From: Andreprevotia sp. IGB-42
Lineage (GTDB): Bacteria; Pseudomonadota; Gammaproteobacteria; Burkholderiales; Chitinibacteraceae
Assembly (NCBI RefSeq): GCF_009848685.1
Contig: NZ_WXTX01000005.1
Location: 295,473-359,472 of the forward strand
Length of the DNA: 64,000 nt
Reading direction: 5' to 3'
The translations under genes were made by a program, and so were the position numbers. The notes below the pieces were generated by a model that ran no database searches, was not told the origin of the DNA, and saw only the letters and a program-made list of their open reading frames with translations. Below are positions 15,992 to 26,571 of this stretch, in pieces. The stretch's first letter is position 1. Each line of letters begins with the position of its first letter.

Positions 15992-17281
15992 ATGGCACTC
16001 CTGGACCTGAGCCTCGTCAGCAAGACCATCATCAGCTTGCTGGAAAAACGCCTGCCGCTGTACGCGGACTGGCCTGCATCCGCCACGCTGGTGGCCTCGC
16101 CGGCGCCGCCTGATCTGGTGACCGGTGACTACGCACTCAGCTTTTACCTGTACCACCTGCGCGAGGATGCGCACACCAAATCGCAGGATTGGCAAACCGG
16201 CGACGGTACCCCGCAGCGCTACAAGCCCATGGGGCTGACGCTCAACTACGTGCTGTGCCCGCGCAGCAACATGACGGACGCCGGCAAGCGCACCTATGTA
16301 GACCAGTTGCTGATGGGCCTAGGAGTCAAAACGCTGCACGATTTTCCGCTGATCGACGACAACACGATGGTCGACGACGGCATCGGTGGCCTGATCGCTG
16401 TCATGCCGCTGGCGCTGCGCGGGCAGGGCAACAAGCTGCGCATCACGCTGCGTCCCACGCCCGCCGAAGAGGCATCGCAATACTGGCAATCGGGCACACA
16501 GGCAATGCGGCTGGCCGCTTATTTCGAAGTGTCCGCCACCTTGCTCGAACCCGAGGAGCTGAAAAGCCGCAGCACCCGCGTATTGTCGGTGGGCGTGCAC
16601 ACACTGGTGCGTGGCAAGGCCGTCATCGACGGCACCCGCAACACCGTGCAGTTTGCCTTGCCCGGCGATCCGGCTGTGCGCGAGCTGCAGGTGTCACCGG
16701 CCGAAGCGGCATTCGGGCAACAGGTCAGCGTGTACGGCAGTGACCTCAAGGGCGATGTCACCAGCTTGCTGCTCAACCACCCGGATTTCGATGCACCAGT
16801 GGTGGCCGATGCCGCGTGGGCAGTCAGCACCGATGGCAGCATACTCACCGCCACGTTGCAGCCCACCGCCAGCGGCCAGCCGCTGTTGCCCGGCATCTAC
16901 ACGGTGCTGGTGAAAACAGTCAGTCGCTTCAAACAACCCGATGGCAGCACCCGCGATTTCGACAGTTATTCCAACCCGGCACCGCTGGCCATTGCGCCCG
17001 GCATCATCAGCATCGGCTTCACTGGTGGCGGGCTTGGCACCATCAAGCTCGATGGCTTCGACCCCACCACGCTGGAGGGCAATGCGCTGCAATGCATCGC
17101 CGGGACCGAACGTCTGCAGCGGGTGAACACCGCGCCGGCCGCAGGCCAGTTCCGCCCGCGCACCGGGCCGGACCGGTTGGAATTCCGCCTGCCTGCCGGT
17201 ATCAGCCCGGGCACTGCGGTGCCGTTGCGCGTGATCGTGCGCAATGCTGAATCCGCCCCGCATTGGGGGATCGCACCGTGA
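15992..17281 (+). CDS. DUF4255 tail-terminator/cap protein (Afp16/Pvc16-like)
   Basis: The 429-aa protein opens MALLDLSLVSKTIISLLEKRLP, and its first 185 residues match the Pvc16 N-terminal (DUF4255) pattern: LSFYLYHLREDAHTKSQDW, LTLNYVLCPRSNM, ALRGQGNKLRITLRPTPAEEASQYW. This domain caps the distal end of the tube and stops elongation. The rest (about 200-429) looks like two IPT/Ig-like beta domains, possibly exposed on the cap. ATG 15992 follows a GTGAGGA ribosome site. It ends in a GTGA overlap with the ATPase gene. Confidence 0.92.
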   Translation: MALLDLSLVSKTIISLLEKRLPLYADWPASATLVASPAPPDLVTGDYALSFYLYHLREDAHTKSQDWQTGDGTPQRYKPMGLTLNYVLCPRSNMTDAGKRTYVDQLLMGLGVKTLHDFPLIDDNTMVDDGIGGLIAVMPLALRGQGNKLRITLRPTPAEEASQYWQSGTQAMRLAAYFEVSATLLEPEELKSRSTRVLSVGVHTLVRGKAVIDGTRNTVQFALPGDPAVRELQVSPAEAAFGQQVSVYGSDLKGDVTSLLLNHPDFDAPVVADAAWAVSTDGSILTATLQPTASGQPLLPGIYTVLVKTVSRFKQPDGSTRDFDSYSNPAPLAIAPGIISIGFTGGGLGTIKLDGFDPTTLEGNALQCIAGTERLQRVNTAPAAGQFRPRTGPDRLEFRLPAGISPGTAVPLRVIVRNAESAPHWGIAP

Positions 17282-19155
17282 CCATTACGCAGGATGCCAT
17301 CGCGGCCGGGCTGAGCGAACGCGAGGCATGGCAAGCCTACGCCGCCGATTGCCTGGCACGCGTGGCAGACGCCGTGGCACCAGGCGATGGCCGCCTGCGC
17401 GAATTGGCCGCGTTGTTTGGCCTGGACGAACTGGAAACCGATACGCTGGCCATGTTGTGGGTAGCGAGTTTTGCTCCGCAACTGCGTGCCGAGCTGGTGC
17501 AGGCCGACCCCTGGGTACTGCAACTGACCATGCTGGTGGCCAGCCGGGTTTTCGGCCACCCGCAGCGCGTGCGGTTGGCCAGCGAATCGCCGCTGCGCAC
17601 CTGGCGCTTGCTGACCGAGCACGAAACCGGCGATGGCAACGCGGTGCTGCAGCTTGATCCGCAACTGCTGGCCTGGCTGGAAGGCGAAGCCGAGCTGGAT
17701 CGTACGCTGATCGGCCGCGTGCAGATGCATGAAGCGGGCCTGGTGCTGCCCGCATGGCCAGTTGATGCGGTGGCGGCGCAACTGCGCGCCGGCCTGCCGG
17801 AAGGCGTGCGCTGGCGCGTGCGGATCCAGACCGAAGATCTGCCCGCCGCGCGTGATTTTGCCGCTGCGGTGGCTGCCCGTTTGGCGCTGCCGCTGCTGCT
17901 TGTGTTGCCGGGTGCACTGGCTGGCGACGATGGCGACAAGGCCATACGCATCCAGCGCCAGGCTTTTCTGGACCGCGGCGCACCGTTGTTCGAGGGGCCG
18001 GATGCCAATGCTGCGATGGCACCGGTACTGCAATCGGGGCTGCCGCTGTTTCCGGTCCAGTTCGTGATCGGCACTGCCGCGCTACCCGCATTGCCGGGTG
18101 TGCGTGATTTGCAGCTGAGCCTGCCCGCCCCCGATGCCGAGGCACGCCGCGCATTGTGGCTACGTGCGTTACCTGAAGCGGCCGCATGGCCGCAAGGGCA
18201 ACTGGATGATCTGGCCGCACGCTACGACGTGGGTATCGCCAATATCCAGCAGGCTGCCGCCACCGCTCCGCGTGATGCCGCCGAGGCAGGCTTGCGGGTA
18301 CGCGAAGGCATACGTGATGACTTGGGCGGGCTGGCGCAGCGCATCGATTGTACGTTCGGCTGGAACGATCTGGTGGTGCCCGAAGCCGTGCGCAACCGGT
18401 TGGAAGACATCGCTTTCGAAGCGCGCGAGCGCAACCGCCTGTGGGCGGAGCCCGAAGCGCGCCGCCTGTATCCGCATGGGCGCGGCCTGGCGGCGCTGTT
18501 TGCCGGCCCGCCTGGCACCGGCAAGACCATGGCGGCGCAGGTGATCGCTGCCGAGCTGGGGCTGGACCTGCTGCGTATCGATCTGTCTGCGGTGCTGAGC
18601 AAATGGGTGGGCGAAACCGCACAGAACCTGCAGAAAATTCTCTCAGCCAAGGTCAGCCGTCATTCCGTGCTGTTCTTCGATGAGGCCGATGCGCTGTACG
18701 GCAAGCGCGTGGAAGAAGTGCGCGATGCGCAGGACCGCTTTGCCAACATGGACATCAGCCACCTGATGGTGGCGCTGGAAAGCTTCGATGGCGTGGTACT
18801 GATGGCCACCAACCTCAAGGCCAATATCGATCCGGCCTTCATCCGCCGCATCCGCCATGTGGTGGAGTTCTCCCGCCCGGACGAGGCCGCGCGCCTTGCC
18901 ATCTGGCAACGCACGCTGACGGCATTGTTCGGCGCCGGCCAGGTGAAAACGCTCAAGGCCGCGTTGCAACGGCTGGCAGCAGTCGAGTCCACCGGCGCGC
19001 AGATCAAGAGCGCTGCGCTGTCCGCATTGTTTGCCGCCCGCCGCGCCGGCGCCTCCCCCACGCTTGCACTGCTGGCCGATGCACTGGCGCGTGAACTGGC
19101 CAAGGACGGCAATGGCTTGTCTGCGCGCGAGCTGATTGCATTGGTGGGGCGCTGA
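17278..19155 (+). CDS. AAA+ ATPase of the injection system (Afp15-like)
   Basis: The protein is 625 aa if it starts at GTG 17278, which overlaps the previous stop as GTGA; an ATG at 17263 would add five residues. The C-terminal AAA+ module (about 370-570) has Walker A AGPPGTGKTMAAQ (K416) and Walker B VLFFDEADALYG (D468, E469), followed by the RRIRHVVEFSRPD arginine-finger region. The N-terminal half (about 1-340) resembles the winged-helix/ATPase-like domain found in Afp15 relatives. The family is needed for particle assembly. It precedes the DUF4157 giant by 2 bases. Confidence 0.93.
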   Translation: MTITQDAIAAGLSEREAWQAYAADCLARVADAVAPGDGRLRELAALFGLDELETDTLAMLWVASFAPQLRAELVQADPWVLQLTMLVASRVFGHPQRVRLASESPLRTWRLLTEHETGDGNAVLQLDPQLLAWLEGEAELDRTLIGRVQMHEAGLVLPAWPVDAVAAQLRAGLPEGVRWRVRIQTEDLPAARDFAAAVAARLALPLLLVLPGALAGDDGDKAIRIQRQAFLDRGAPLFEGPDANAAMAPVLQSGLPLFPVQFVIGTAALPALPGVRDLQLSLPAPDAEARRALWLRALPEAAAWPQGQLDDLAARYDVGIANIQQAAATAPRDAAEAGLRVREGIRDDLGGLAQRIDCTFGWNDLVVPEAVRNRLEDIAFEARERNRLWAEPEARRLYPHGRGLAALFAGPPGTGKTMAAQVIAAELGLDLLRIDLSAVLSKWVGETAQNLQKILSAKVSRHSVLFFDEADALYGKRVEEVRDAQDRFANMDISHLMVALESFDGVVLMATNLKANIDPAFIRRIRHVVEFSRPDEAARLAIWQRTLTALFGAGQVKTLKAALQRLAAVESTGAQIKSAALSALFAARRAGASPTLALLADALARELAKDGNGLSARELIALVGR

Positions 19156-19157
19156 TC

Positions 19158-22100
19158 ATGAAGTCGCTTGCGCAGCTTGCCCGGGCGAAACCCGCCAAAC
19201 AAACATCACGCGTGCAGAAGCGTACCGGCGCAGCGCAGTCTGATAGCCGCGAGCGCCAGGCCGAGCATCTGGGGCAGCGTTTTGCACGGGGTGACGGTGG
19301 TCTCGGCAAGCAGATCAGGCCAGCGCTGGCAGCCGCTGTTTCCTTGCCGGGCAGCCGGGGGGATGCACTGCCCGTCAGCCTGCGTGGCGAGCTGGAAACC
19401 GCTTTCGACAGCGATCTTTCCGCAGTACGCATCCACCGCGATGCGGCAGCGCATGCAGCGGCCCGCCAGCAGCAGGCGCAAGCTTTCGTGAGCGGTGCAC
19501 ATATCTATTTCGGCGAAGGCCAGTACGTGCCTGAAACTTCGGCAGGCCGGGCATTGATCGGGCATGAGCTCACGCACGTGTTGCAGCAGACCGGCCGCCG
19601 CGCCAGCAACCGGCTATGGTCGGCAACCGATGTGCAGGGTGGCGGGGTTGCCCAGCGCTCCGAATTACGCCAGTTGCCCCGGCGTTTCACCACCACGCAA
19701 TCGTTGACCCGGCTGGCCGATATTCATGCGACTGCAACGACTTCTAGTGACGAGCTGACCGCATTGCGGGCGCTGGAGACTACGTTGCGCGGTCTGCTGG
19801 GGGATGAGCTCGGGCAACGGGCTGCAAACCGCCAGTTGCTGATCGATCGGGTCAGGGCTGCCGAGTGGGACAGCGCCACGCCGGCGGCACTGGGCTTGCT
19901 GGCAGATACGTTGCGCGCATTGCGTGCCAGCGAAGCTGCGGCCGGCTTGCTGCTGATTGCCCCGGATCTGAAATGCGTACTGCACGATACGGGCACCCAG
20001 GAGTTCGGGCTGGAAGCAGTTGGCAATGGCTGGCTGGCAGAACAACTGGCGCGCGAACCACTGCGCCGGTTTTTCCCCCGGCAGTTTGTCGATACCTTTC
20101 GCACCTATCTGATGGCACCGCGCCGCGCGATCCAGTCGCTGGTTGCGGATGATCCGTCGTTTGGTGATTTTGTTGCCTGGGAGCGCCAACTGATCCAGAG
20201 CGCGGAAGCCGGCGGCGATACCCTGGTCGAGAACGAGCTGTTTTTCTTCGCGCTGGATCACCTGCGTATCGCCAACGAAGAACGCGTACAGATGATGTCG
20301 ATGTTCGAGGCGCGCGCCAATCAGCAGGTTGGTACCGGCCCGGCTTTTCTCAAGCGGCTGAGCGTGGCGGAACAGCTTTTGCATGGCTTCGAGGGGATCG
20401 GACCGCAAGCAACGTCATATGGCTCGGTGGCGGTTTACGGCCTGGTGGCAGAGCGTATCCGCAACGTGGCGCAACGTGCGATCGACGTATGGCGTGCCGT
20501 GCGCGATGTGCTGGCCGGTGGCAGCGCCCCGCAACGCCTGCGGGACCAAGCCAATACACCCACGGCGCAGCAGTTCCGCACCACGCTGGAAGCCTTTGCC
20601 ACTACCGTATTTGCCCGCGATGCCAGCGCCCGGCTCCCGGCGCCGGGGGCCTACCGTACCGCACTGAACAACGCCAATGCGCGCCTGCGCACCTATGCGC
20701 AAAGCAGCCTGGAAGCGCCGATGATCAGCATGTCGCGCCGGGATGAGGCCAGCTTTGACTTGGGATTGGCCACTTGGTACGGGCTTATCCTTGCCTATCT
20801 GCCCGAATTGCAGGCGGAAGCTGCCAGCTACGATTACCAGGCGGATGTACGCCTGCAGGCGCGATTCGGCAGCACCACCACGCTGGAGCGGCAATGGGGC
20901 AACGACTTGCGTATCGCACACCGGCTGGCGCTGGCCCGCAAGCTGTATCAGCTTGCTTCCGGCATGCAGTGGCAGGCGCTGATGGCGCAATGCGATGCCG
21001 TGGCAACCGCTACCGACAATGGCGGCACCGAAAGCCAGTTTGCACTGACCGGAGACTGGCATCGTGATGGCCAGGCGGCAATTGCCGACTTTTCAGGCGG
21101 CGAGAGCGGCATGGGTTTCGAAGCGGACACCCCCATCCGTGGCTTGGGCTTTCTGACATCACGGCAACTGGCCAATGTATTCCTGGCTGAGTATTTTTCA
21201 CGTGCCAGCGACGCTATCGAGGCCATCCTGACCGGCCGCAACGGCATGCCCGGCGAGGAGGGCAACTTCGACGTCGATCGTGAAACGATACGCAGCCGTA
21301 CGCGGGCAACCCTGGAAGCCATTCCCCGCCCAAGGCGCTATACGCTGACCGCCAATGATTACCGGCTGGCCATCAATGCCGTTGATGGGGTGCCGACCTA
21401 TCACCTGGTGATGGCACACCCGAAAACGCAGCAATTCCTCAATGACAATGCGATCGCCATGGGCGTGGACGATCCGTTCATGGATTTCGCCATTTTTCCG
21501 GTCGCCGAGCCCGCGGCAGGGGGAACGCTGTTTTTCTGGTCGGTACCGCCGCTGCAGCCCGTGGTTGACCGCCTGCGCCGCGACCCTACGCTGGATGCGC
21601 TGATTCGCGCCGTGATGATGACGCCGGCACTGGCCACGACGTCGGTTGACCCGGCGTTGCTTGGCAGCGCAGCCTATCCGCTGGCGCCGGTTGAAGACGA
21701 TGTAGGTGGCAACGCGCCTGCTGCGCCATTCTGGTTTCGCTGGCTCAACACCTTCACTTCGCTGGATGCCGCGCAGGTCCAGTCTGCCAGTGCCGGATTC
21801 GGTACCGCGGTACAAACCGAAGCCGGTGATGCGCAAATCCGCTATCTGCACACGCAGCGCCGCGCCTGGGTGCAAGACCGGCAACTGCTGGTCAAATTCC
21901 GTGTGCTGCCCTTGCTGGAAAGCTATCGCCATATCGGTGTGGATACCTACAACAATCCGACCGAGGCCATCCATCGCCTGCAGACGTTCACGCAGCTGAT
22001 CAGCCCGGATACCGATGCGCCGCTGCATGGTTCGCTTGCCGTGCTGGAACTGTTCCGCCCACCGGCATCCGGGGCTATCGATATCGTTACGGAGCTCTCC

Positions 22101-25100
22101 CAATCCGAGCGCTACGACCTTATCATCGTCTGGCAAGCCGCGCTCAACCGCGCTATCCGTGCCGCTGCCAGCGATGCCCGCGTGTTGCTGCTTGATCTGA
22201 TGACGCCGGCAGAGCGCGCAGACCAGGCATGGCTGGATGCATCGGTCGCCCGCATGCAGGCGCTGGTGCAGGCGATGGAAGCCATCAAGGCCCGCGTCCA
22301 GCTGCAAACAGGCTTTGTGGTTCGCCCGCAGGGGGAGGAAGACCCCGCTCATGCTGCTTTCATGGTGCTGCCGGGCACGCGCGAATTGTCCGGTGCCGAG
22401 CCATTCACCATCAATGGCATCGTCTATCAGCTGGTCAGTGCCGCGCATACCGTGGAGTTCCACCCTGATTATGGTTCGCAGACCGCGTTGGATAGCTATC
22501 GCCCCTCGCAATTGATCGTCGATGGCGTGCCGGTCGAAGCGGATCCCGTTACCCGTCAGCGCACCGGCACCCGTGAGTTGTTCCGCATCATCCGCAACGG
22601 CCGCATGCTCATCGTGCGTGAAAACGACGATGCATTGCTCGAAGAGCTGAACAACGCGACCGGCATGGAAGCCATCGTCCGCAACTTGCAGGAGCTGGAA
22701 GCCTTCATCGAGTGGAGCGCCAATCTTGCGATGGATGCGCTCGAATTCGTGCCCGGTGCTGGCCAGGTGCTGATGGCAACCCGGCTTGCCGCCTCCATCC
22801 TGGGTTTCATTGCCAGCCCGGAATTCGACGAGATCAAGACGCAGGTTCTGGATAACCCGACCGGTTTCATCGAGGGCCTGATCGACGTGGTAAGCGGGCA
22901 ATTGTTCGAGCCGGATCGTTTCATCAACTGGGCATTGCTCACCGGGCTGGTGCCTGCTGCCGTTTCCGTTGTGCGTAACCCGCGCCCGCCGCGCAGGCCG
23001 GCTACCGGTAGCCGCAGTGGCGGTACGATCGCCCGGTTTGGCCAACTGATGCAGCGGCTCAGTGGTCTCGGTGTGCGCTTCGGTCACGCGGTAAACCGCA
23101 TGCGCGTACGTGCCGGGCAAAGTTTCATTTCGATGGAGAGCTTCGTTCAGAGCCACCCGGTTCTGGCCATGGGGTTTGAAATGATCGGCGAATTTGCCGA
23201 TTACCTCGAACCCAGCATGATTGCCGAGGCCCAGAGGATGCTGGTCGAGGCGGGTGTGGTGATGACGGAGGTGCAGGAAGCCTTCCTCAACTTCCCCGAG
23301 CATATCGGCGAGCTGGTTCATACCATCAACAGTCTGCAACTGCCGCGTGAAATCATCCCGATGGATCAGGTGCTGGATGTGCTGATCAATCTGGTGGTCG
23401 AACGGCTCAGCGCCAAATACCGGCTGGTAGGTAGGGGTATCCTGTTCGTACTGGATCAACTGGGGCTCAAACAGCAGATTCTTGATGCCATCGTTGCGCA
23501 GTTGCCTGAATCGGGAAATCCCAATCATTATTGGGCCGAGTTTGTTGACGACACCTTGCAGCCACGGCTGAATGAAATCCGCACCGACCTGATTGCCGGA
23601 TTCAACAACTTGCTGGACAGGTTCAACTTCCCGGCCATACCGACCGGTACCGGTGCCGATGCGCAGGTGGTTCCGCACGGTACCGATTTTCCCGAGGGCG
23701 ACGCCTCGCCATCGGATACGCCTGCCGATCCGCTGCAGGCCATTCCCGCCACGCCGGGCGCAGGTCAGCCACTGGCACCGCACACCAGGCAGCGCATGGA
23801 ATCGCAATTCGGCCACGATTTTTCCCATGTGCGCCTGCATAGCGAAGGGGCTGCTGCCGGCGTCACCCGCCGTTTCGGTGCCGATGGTCTGGCTACCGGC
23901 AGCCACGTCTACCTGGCGCCAGGGCTGTCACCGGAGCGCGGCAAAGGGCAGCAGGTACTGCGCCATGAGCTTGCGCATGTGCTGCAGCAAACCGGGCCGC
24001 GCCCGTTGGCGGGTGGCACATCGCGTTCATCTGCCCCCGTGGTGCCGTCAGCCCGTGGGGGATTGCGTTTTGATTCCGGCGCGGAGCAGTCTGCCGACGC
24101 CATGGCGTTGCAGGCCGCGCAGGGCGGCACGGCGCCACGGCCAATCCCGGTTCGCGGTGGACGGGTTGGCGGCTGGCAGCCAGCGCTGGGTGTGGGTACG
24201 GTAGGGCGCATGATACGGCGGCTATCGCGGGGCGAGGCGGTGCTGGCGCATTACCGGCGCATGGACCCGGAACATGGCGGTACGGTACCGGCAACGACCA
24301 CGCTGCCTGCCACGGTAACGCCGCAGCTTGCCAATGTGCACGAGAAACTGCGCCATCATATCCGCAACATGGCAGGCTGGCCGTCGCATTACCCGGACGC
24401 GCTCTGCACGCAGATCAAGAATTACTACACCGATGGCAACCGCGTATCCGAGTTGCAGCATGCGGTCGCGCGCATTGCAGGCGAATCGCTGGTCGAACAC
24501 CGGCCACGTGCCGCCGCAGGCAGCGCGCCCGCGGCAGGCCCGGTAGAGCTGCGTTTGAACATCCGCGTATTCGAGCGCGCCATCGAGGCCTATTTCCTGG
24601 AGCGCGGCCTTGGCTTGCGTGTATCGCTTGCGGTCGAGCGGCGCGACGACTGGAACTACCTTGTTACCGCCGAGCCGGTGCGGAGCATCTCGTTTGCTTT
24701 CCTCAACATGGGGCAGGTCGGCAGCGGTTCCGCGCTGTGGGAAGTGCTGATGGCCAATACCTGGACCGGCGCCACGCGCGGATCACCGTTGTGGGAGAAG
24801 TATCAGGGCCGCACCCGCACCTATCTGGAAGCACGTGGCCCCACATTCGGTATTTATGGCAGGCCGGGCCTGGTGCTCAGCGGCAGGGCCAAGCAGGAAA
24901 TCGAGACGCTGGCGATTGAAAGTACCAGCATCACCCTGGCGCATGTGCCCTCCAAGGCGGACTACGTGTCCGGTACCGGCGCGGGCGCCCGCAATCAGGG
25001 CTCTGGCGTGCTCGCGCTGGTAACAGGCCGCTATGGGGACAGCAACCAGACGGGCGGTGACCGGGGCATGGAGCGGGAGTCCCATCACACCACGCAGTTC

Positions 25101-25748
25101 CTGCTGATCGAATACTTCAGCAACTGGCACAGCGGTTTGCTGAAACCCTTCAAGCATCCGCTTCCCCTGTATGCGCCGGTCGGGTTGACCGCAGATGGCG
25201 ATCAACCTGTCAGCTTCCAGCCGGCCACCGGCTCCGCCATCGGCATCAAGTCACTGGCGGGGACATCGCAGTCGGCGCGCGGGCCGGAAATGCCGGTGAT
25301 TTCGGTGGCAAATACCACGCACCGGCGTGGTCGGCTGCACATCCAGGGGATCATGCCGCCGCCCGGTTTTACCGATGCATCCGGCCTTTCCCAGAGCTTG
25401 GCGGTGCATATGGAATTCCGCTCCCACGTGACACCGCAGCCGGTACACGACGCGCTGTTTGGTGATGAAGCCGCATTCCGTGCGTTTACGGCCACCCCGC
25501 AAGGCCGTACCGACATGCGCGCCGGTATCCATCACGGCATGCAGGCGACTTACCGCTGGATGCGCGACGACATGATGGGGCGCCTCGATAACGGGTTGCG
25601 CACGGTTGAAAAGGATTACTACAACAACACCCTGGCGCAGCCGGCCGGGCGTTCCGATCGATTGTCTCCCGATGAGATGGCTCCAGCCTTTGTGCGGGCA
25701 CAGAACAACAACCGCGACATCATGGAATCACGGAATCACTGGGCATAA
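19158..25748 (+). CDS. Giant eCIS-associated protein with two DUF4157 metallopeptidase-like domains
   Basis: The 2196-aa protein contains two complete DUF4157 (eCIS core) domains. The first spans about residues 70-150 with HELTH (H136); the second spans about 1530-1615 with HELAH (H1603). Both have intact HExxH zinc motifs followed by VLQQTG. Between them is a 1,370-residue region with a hydrophobic helical stretch (EFVPGAGQVLMATRLAASIL, about 1190-1225). After the second copy, residues 1650-2196 form an unassigned domain with GMERESHHTTQFLLIEYF near 1970, a His-rich motif that could be catalytic. DUF4157 is typical of eCIS cargo, usually one copy at the N-terminus of a toxin, so an effector role fits. 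Its size and slot between ATPase and baseplate genes also fit a tape-measure role, for which no other candidate exists. Confidence 0.85.
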   Translation: MKSLAQLARAKPAKQTSRVQKRTGAAQSDSRERQAEHLGQRFARGDGGLGKQIRPALAAAVSLPGSRGDALPVSLRGELETAFDSDLSAVRIHRDAAAHAAARQQQAQAFVSGAHIYFGEGQYVPETSAGRALIGHELTHVLQQTGRRASNRLWSATDVQGGGVAQRSELRQLPRRFTTTQSLTRLADIHATATTSSDELTALRALETTLRGLLGDELGQRAANRQLLIDRVRAAEWDSATPAALGLLADTLRALRASEAAAGLLLIAPDLKCVLHDTGTQEFGLEAVGNGWLAEQLAREPLRRFFPRQFVDTFRTYLMAPRRAIQSLVADDPSFGDFVAWERQLIQSAEAGGDTLVENELFFFALDHLRIANEERVQMMSMFEARANQQVGTGPAFLKRLSVAEQLLHGFEGIGPQATSYGSVAVYGLVAERIRNVAQRAIDVWRAVRDVLAGGSAPQRLRDQANTPTAQQFRTTLEAFATTVFARDASARLPAPGAYRTALNNANARLRTYAQSSLEAPMISMSRRDEASFDLGLATWYGLILAYLPELQAEAASYDYQADVRLQARFGSTTTLERQWGNDLRIAHRLALARKLYQLASGMQWQALMAQCDAVATATDNGGTESQFALTGDWHRDGQAAIADFSGGESGMGFEADTPIRGLGFLTSRQLANVFLAEYFSRASDAIEAILTGRNGMPGEEGNFDVDRETIRSRTRATLEAIPRPRRYTLTANDYRLAINAVDGVPTYHLVMAHPKTQQFLNDNAIAMGVDDPFMDFAIFPVAEPAAGGTLFFWSVPPLQPVVDRLRRDPTLDALIRAVMMTPALATTSVDPALLGSAAYPLAPVEDDVGGNAPAAPFWFRWLNTFTSLDAAQVQSASAGFGTAVQTEAGDAQIRYLHTQRRAWVQDRQLLVKFRVLPLLESYRHIGVDTYNNPTEAIHRLQTFTQLISPDTDAPLHGSLAVLELFRPPASGAIDIVTELSQSERYDLIIVWQAALNRAIRAAASDARVLLLDLMTPAERADQAWLDASVARMQALVQAMEAIKARVQLQTGFVVRPQGEEDPAHAAFMVLPGTRELSGAEPFTINGIVYQLVSAAHTVEFHPDYGSQTALDSYRPSQLIVDGVPVEADPVTRQRTGTRELFRIIRNGRMLIVRENDDALLEELNNATGMEAIVRNLQELEAFIEWSANLAMDALEFVPGAGQVLMATRLAASILGFIASPEFDEIKTQVLDNPTGFIEGLIDVVSGQLFEPDRFINWALLTGLVPAAVSVVRNPRPPRRPATGSRSGGTIARFGQLMQRLSGLGVRFGHAVNRMRVRAGQSFISMESFVQSHPVLAMGFEMIGEFADYLEPSMIAEAQRMLVEAGVVMTEVQEAFLNFPEHIGELVHTINSLQLPREIIPMDQVLDVLINLVVERLSAKYRLVGRGILFVLDQLGLKQQILDAIVAQLPESGNPNHYWAEFVDDTLQPRLNEIRTDLIAGFNNLLDRFNFPAIPTGTGADAQVVPHGTDFPEGDASPSDTPADPLQAIPATPGAGQPLAPHTRQRMESQFGHDFSHVRLHSEGAAAGVTRRFGADGLATGSHVYLAPGLSPERGKGQQVLRHELAHVLQQTGPRPLAGGTSRSSAPVVPSARGGLRFDSGAEQSADAMALQAAQGGTAPRPIPVRGGRVGGWQPALGVGTVGRMIRRLSRGEAVLAHYRRMDPEHGGTVPATTTLPATVTPQLANVHEKLRHHIRNMAGWPSHYPDALCTQIKNYYTDGNRVSELQHAVARIAGESLVEHRPRAAAGSAPAAGPVELRLNIRVFERAIEAYFLERGLGLRVSLAVERRDDWNYLVTAEPVRSISFAFLNMGQVGSGSALWEVLMANTWTGATRGSPLWEKYQGRTRTYLEARGPTFGIYGRPGLVLSGRAKQEIETLAIESTSITLAHVPSKADYVSGTGAGARNQGSGVLALVTGRYGDSNQTGGDRGMERESHHTTQFLLIEYFSNWHSGLLKPFKHPLPLYAPVGLTADGDQPVSFQPATGSAIGIKSLAGTSQSARGPEMPVISVANTTHRRGRLHIQGIMPPPGFTDASGLSQSLAVHMEFRSHVTPQPVHDALFGDEAAFRAFTATPQGRTDMRAGIHHGMQATYRWMRDDMMGRLDNGLRTVEKDYYNNTLAQPAGRSDRLSPDEMAPAFVRAQNNNRDIMESRNHWA

Positions 25749-25750
25749 AC

Positions 25751-26563
25751 ATGGCAAACACAGGTTATTCCCGTACCCCCAAACTGTTGAAAGGCGCGCT
25801 GATCTACTTCGGCGCACCGATGCTGATTCCCATCCCCAACATCATCATCTTCCAGTACAACCCGGAAACGATGAGCCGCAGCCTCACGCCGTGGCAGCCG
25901 CCGCAACGCGCCATCAAGTGGGGCGAGAACGACAGCATCGACCCCGCGCACCGGCTGGACGACCTGACGCGTGATCAGCGCCTGTCGCTGTCGCAGCCGT
26001 TCGATCCGGCGGAAACCTTTTCGCTGACGCTGGAGCTCGATGCCACCGATGCGCTGGAGGCACCCGATTCGCATCCGGTCGCCACGCTTACCGGCGTGGC
26101 CGACCGCATCGCGGCGATCGAGATGCTGCTGTACCCGCCGGGCGACAGCCTGCTGGGTGGCTTGCTGGGCAGCGTATCGGCATCGGTATCGTTCTCTGGC
26201 GGCGGGTTGTCGGGCAGCTTCGGTGCCGATGCCGGGGTAGAAACGCAATTGACGCGCCGCGAAGTGCCCATCGTGCTGTTCTTCTGGGGGCCGGGGCGCA
26301 TCGTGCCGGTGCGCATCACCAGCATGACCATCGAAGAGCAGCAGTTCTCGCCATTGCTGTATCCGATCCGCGCCAAGGCCACACTGGGCGTGAAGGTGCT
26401 GGATCTGGACGACCTCGTCACCGTCAGCGGCGATGCCGCCACCGGCGCCACGGTGGAGATCGCCAAGGCTTGCTACAAGTTCACGCGTGGCCAGAAAGAG
26501 GCACTGGCACTGGCCAATCTGGCCAACAGCGTCGAATCCATCATCGGCATGCTGCCGATCTAG
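25751..26563 (+). CDS. CIS_tube-family protein (Afp7-like baseplate/hub adaptor)
   Basis: The 270-aa protein begins MANTGYSRTPKLLKGALIYF and matches the N-terminal domain of Afp7-like proteins: IIIFQYNPETMSRSLTPWQ is the signature, followed by LSLSQPFDPAETFSLTLELDATD and VLFFWGPGRIVPVRITSMTIEEQQFSP. In Afp the same polypeptide ends with a LysM domain; here the next separate gene supplies it. It would connect the tube to the spike hub. The start is 2 bases after the DUF4157 stop. Confidence 0.9.
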   Translation: MANTGYSRTPKLLKGALIYFGAPMLIPIPNIIIFQYNPETMSRSLTPWQPPQRAIKWGENDSIDPAHRLDDLTRDQRLSLSQPFDPAETFSLTLELDATDALEAPDSHPVATLTGVADRIAAIEMLLYPPGDSLLGGLLGSVSASVSFSGGGLSGSFGADAGVETQLTRREVPIVLFFWGPGRIVPVRITSMTIEEQQFSPLLYPIRAKATLGVKVLDLDDLVTVSGDAATGATVEIAKACYKFTRGQKEALALANLANSVESIIGMLPI

Positions 26564-26571
26564 GACCGCAT

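Noticed and set aside
21198..23906. Minus-strand frame of 902 codons
   Set aside because: It mirrors the DUF4157 giant gene; high-GC codon use keeps the opposite strand open and the product has no domain.
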